Below, in pieces: positions 61,600 through 64,000 of a DNA stretch of 64,000 bases. The notes under the pieces are model-generated. The model was not told the origin of the DNA and searched no databases. It saw only the letters and a program-made list of their open reading frames with translations. The translations under genes and the position numbers were made by a program. Origin of the DNA: Apus apus (lineage: Eukaryota > Chordata > Aves > Apodiformes > Apodidae); contig NC_067283.1 in assembly GCF_020740795.1 (NCBI RefSeq), positions 5,545,659 to 5,609,658 of the forward strand. Reading direction: 5' to 3'. Positions within the stretch are counted from its first letter, which is position 1, and each line of letters begins with the position of its first letter.

Positions 61600-61783
61600 G
61601 GGTGGTGGAAGGAAGCCGGGCCCCGCGCCTGTCACCGCCTGCGTCAGAGCCCGGAGTTTTCCACTGACGAAAAAGGGCAGCGCGCTCGGCGCGGCGCAGC
61701 CCCGGCCCCGGCAGCGGCAGAGCGGGAGGCGCCGCGCCAGGCACCGCCGCTGCAGCCGGAGCCGCCGACACCCGCCGACGCAG
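61600..61783 (+). other. Predicted non-coding first exon (5' UTR)
   Basis: The sequence ...GCCGACGCAG|GTAGGG has a strong vertebrate donor: exon CAG, intron GTAGGG, with the break after 61783. The stretch before it is a GC-rich, CpG-dense, purine/pyrimidine mix typical of a 5' leader. There is no ATG in a convincing context opening a conserved coding frame before the donor, so I predict an untranslated exon 1 spliced to coding exons beyond 64 kb. The start (about 61.6 kb) is a guess. I cannot identify the gene. If the donor is not used, the exon could extend farther. Confidence 0.5.
61653..61662. promoter_or_regulatory. KappaB-like site GGAGTTTTCC
   Basis: GGAGTTTTCC fits the GG-R-N-N-YYCC pattern of NF-kappaB sites. 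It is flanked by TGCGTCAG (61640-61647, CRE/ATF-like) and CTGACGAAAA, a non-GC-rich island of about 35 bp inside an otherwise CG-saturated sequence, which hints at constraint. Confidence 0.4.
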
Positions 61784-62463
61784 GTAGGGCCCGCCGGGAG
61801 CAGCCGGCGCCGGGATGGGGTTGGGGAAGGCAGGAGTGGGGAGGGAAGGGTCCGCCCGTGCGGGAAGCTCCGGTGCTTGGTCGGGACTGCGGGTTCGGGG
61901 AGAGCGGGTGCGCGGCCGTCGGGGGGTTACGGTGCGGTGTCCGGGGCAGCTGCCGCGGGTCCGGTTCAGAGCCCGGTCGGTGCTTTCTGCTGCTGTAGTG
62001 TCTGGCGCGGTGCTCGGCTGCCGGCGGGGGACAGAGTGGGGAGCCCGTCCCGGTGCCCCCCGTCGTCGTCTGGGTGTCTTGTCCCGGGGCTCCGCAAACC
62101 GGGGGGGGTTCCGTCCCGGTGCCCCGGCGGCCGGACGCGGACGGGCCCGCCGCGGCGGCGCCGTCTGGCCGGGCTGCTCCTGCCCGCGGGCCAGCGGAGC
62201 CCGGCGGGGCTGCCAAGAGTCCGGGACCCTCCCCCAGGGCAGCGGGACCCCGCGTTTCTCGGGGGTGGAAGGGATGTGCTGCTCCCCCGCAGCCTCCCGC
62301 ACTTTCCTATCAGCGTCAAACCCCGCGCTGTGGATACACGTAGAAACACCTCTCTATCGGTTTGGAGTAGCGCGGAGTTTCCCCCCCCCGTCAGTTCAGG
62401 CTCTGCTCCGTCTTTTTACGGTTGCGGTTCCAATTTTCTGATGTTGAAAGAAAGGCGAGGGGG

Positions 62464-62514
62464 GGATGGATGGATGGATGGATGGATGGATGGGTGGATG
62501 GATGGATGGATGGA
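62464..62514. repeat. (GGAT)n microsatellite
   Basis: About twelve tandem GGAT/ATGG units with one variant (TGGGTGGA in the middle). It lies about 680 bp downstream of the predicted exon 1 donor. The (MDGW)-like frames across it are artefacts. Confidence 0.95.
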
Positions 62515-62607
62515 GGGGAGGGAGGGATGAGGGGAGCCTTGCCGGCTCGCTCTTCCCCAAATCTTCCCGGGCTGGGGATGCTTTCCCGTCACTACAGCAA
62601 CACCTAC

Positions 62608-62641
62608 CGACGGCGCACGGACGGACCGACGGACGGACCGG
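62608..62641. repeat. Short (GGAC)n-like tract
   Basis: CGACGGCGCACGGACGGACC followed by GACGGACGGACCG: imperfect GGAC/CGGA repeats about 34 bp long, rich in CpG. Confidence 0.7.
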
Positions 62642-62791
62642 CAGCCGGGCCCCCCCTTCCGCTGCCTCCCGGGATAAAACATCGGGGCTTTTACTGCGCA
62701 CCTGAGAAAATAAAAGGAAAAAAAAAACACAAAACCCCGAACAACCCGAAACTACCAAGTTTTCTCAGTGTGTCTTCTCAGTGGTGTAATT

Positions 62792-62824
62792 ACTATTTTT
62801 TTTTTCTTGCCCCCCCCCCCCCCC
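62792..62824. repeat. T-run followed by C15 run
   Basis: A T-rich stretch (ATTTTTTTTTTCTTG) then fifteen C. On the minus strand this is a G15 run, able to form G-quadruplexes. The length is unreliable. Confidence 0.85.
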
Positions 62825-64000
62825 GCCCGTCATCCTCCGAAGTGTCTGTCACCTCCGAGTTACATAATGTCGCTGTAGGAGGAGGGTGACACGCAGTGAC
62901 ATGGGGACAGCCCGTTCCTAAAGCACCCGTGCCTTGCAAACGTCTGTAATGTATTTTTTTGTCCCACGATAGATTTTTTTTTTTCTCCCGCCCCCCGTGC
63001 TGAGCAGTTTGCAGATGAGGGGTGTCCGTGTGTATCCCCGTTGGGGAGGGGGTGGGTATTTTCGGGAGGTCGTGTTTGTTCTCTGCCTGGAGAAACTCCG
63101 CAGCTCCCGGCAAAACCCTCTGAATAATTCAGCGCAGGAAACGCGCGCGTACATGTAGCAGGCAGGGTAATGCGCGGCGTGTACCTACAGAGGGACAGAT
63201 ACGGAAACCTGGTGTGAATTATTCATGAGGTGTAATCGAATAGAGGATTTTCCTAGACAAAGCACACTTCGCTGTTTTCATATTTATTACCGCACAATCT
63301 GCGCCGGGTACATTTGAACCTCGTTTCGTTTGGGCCGTCTCAGATAACCTTTCATGTATTTGCTCATGTTTCTTATTTACCTTTCAAGCTGCCAGCCAGA
63401 AGTGAGGGCTTGATAGAAAAAATCTGAAAAGCCCTTTTTTTTTTTTTTCCCCTCCTTTGTGGCCTTCCAGAAATTAGCAGATGGGAGTAAATGCTTCTTC
63501 TTGATGCTCTTCCCGGGGAAGGTGTTTTCGCCTGTTCAGTCTCTGGCAGGAGGATAAACTCGTGGTGCTGTGAACTGATTCATGCTCCTGCTCCACGGCA
63601 CGGGGTACTTCGGGTTCTGCTGTTGCATAGTAGGCAGAGGTTATTTTTAACCAGGGCAAGGTTATGAAACCTTAGACCCAGCTGAGTGAAAATAATCTGG
63701 TCTGAACTGGAAAGCACAGCTTGTGTGGCTGGGAGCACACACACACACAGGGGACCATCCCCCCAGGAGGGTCCTGATGGGGATGATCCCACTCATCTTG
63801 GCCCTGGTCAGCCCCGAATTTGGGAAGTGTTGTCATCGTGGAGGCTGTCACAGCGGCACTGGGGAAACCACTTAAGTAAATATGCGAAGAATTAAGTATT
63901 TAAATGAAGAAGCGATGAATCAGTGTTGATAGCGCGGCGATTATTTCCTAAGCCAGAGGCGTTACTGGAATCGCCGCGGCTGTTGGACACCAAATATCTG

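Larger units (their letters stand above)
61490..62400. promoter_or_regulatory. CpG-island promoter
   Basis: After 61 kb of CpG-poor DNA, CpG dinucleotides become very dense, for example in GGGGCGGGGCGG, CGCGCTCGGCGCGGCGCAGC and GCCGCCGACACCCGCCGACG. No TATA box is seen. This is the usual look of a vertebrate CpG-island promoter, with dispersed start sites. CpG density declines after about 62.35 kb, with smaller GC-rich patches at 62.57-62.68 and 63.1-63.3 kb. The donor site at 61783 suggests transcription on the + strand. Divergent minus-strand transcription cannot be excluded. Confidence 0.85.
61784..64000 (+). other. Probable first intron / island shore
   Basis: From the donor to the window end I see no acceptor plus coding exon. 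It includes the rest of the CpG island, a GGAT microsatellite, a C15 run and moderately CpG-containing unique DNA (63.1-63.4 kb) that may be regulatory. Frames in 61.8-62.8 kb of up to 208 codons on either strand reflect high GC and few stop codons rather than genes. Confidence 0.45.

Noticed and set aside
61196-62302. 368-codon minus frame across array and CpG island
   Set aside because: Composite of repeat translation and GC-rich, stop-poor promoter DNA, giving Arg/Pro/Gly/Ala-rich low-complexity protein. No domain is seen and it spans two unrelated sequence types.
61331-62530. 399-codon + frame ending in MDGW repeats
   Set aside because: Runs through the array end, the predicted exon, the donor site and a GGAT microsatellite. 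The open frame is a composition artefact.

Overview
This window looks like bird nuclear DNA. The evidence is repeat content: at least ten 3'-end fragments of CR1 LINEs, with the typical terminal ATTCTATGATTCTATG-type tails and, in antisense, the 'CATAGAATCATAGAATCACAGAATGGTTTGGGTTGGAAGGGACC'-type start (described here, not quoted from one copy), a few worn MIR-like CORE-SINEs, no Alu/B1-type SINEs, and mostly unique AT-leaning sequence with few CpGs. A crocodilian or turtle is possible but less likely. I cannot name the species or chromosome.

Layout. Positions 1 to about 57.7 kb hold no coding gene I can support. This is intergenic or intronic DNA with T-tracts, short purine tracts, MIR-like fossils (around 4.5, 10.9, 12.4, 18.8, 30.2, 47.7 and 51.3 kb) and CR1 tails at 13.1(-), 16.1(+), 17.3(-), 21.6(+), 27.2(+), 29.0(+), 29.4(-), 31.1(-) and 53.8 kb(-). 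A much older CR1/L3-type copy lies at 38.6-39.6 kb. Every open reading frame there is of a length expected by chance or is a translation of a repeat.

The last 6.3 kb is the interesting part. A longer CR1 copy (57.7-58.59 kb, + strand) keeps the end of the reverse-transcriptase ORF and its 3' end directly abuts a 2.9 kb C-rich minisatellite (58.59-61.46 kb). The minisatellite has a simple grammar: blocks of two to four 18-bp monomers closed by one 20-bp monomer containing CCAAGCTGTGC. In the homogenised half this gives anchor spacings of 56, 74 or 92 bp (18n+20). The older half shows the same spacings in degenerate sequence. The array stops within about 80 bp of a CpG-island promoter (about 61.49-62.40 kb) with GC boxes, a TGACTCAGC site, a kappaB-like site and a strong splice donor CAG|GTAGGG at 61783/61784. 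I read that as a non-coding first exon of a + strand gene whose coding exons lie beyond the window. The rest, to 64 kb, would be its first intron.

Nothing here forms an operon or multi-gene system. The functional hypothesis the sequence supports is a promoter with an unstable upstream minisatellite. No tRNA, rRNA, CRISPR array or convincing protein-coding exon was found.
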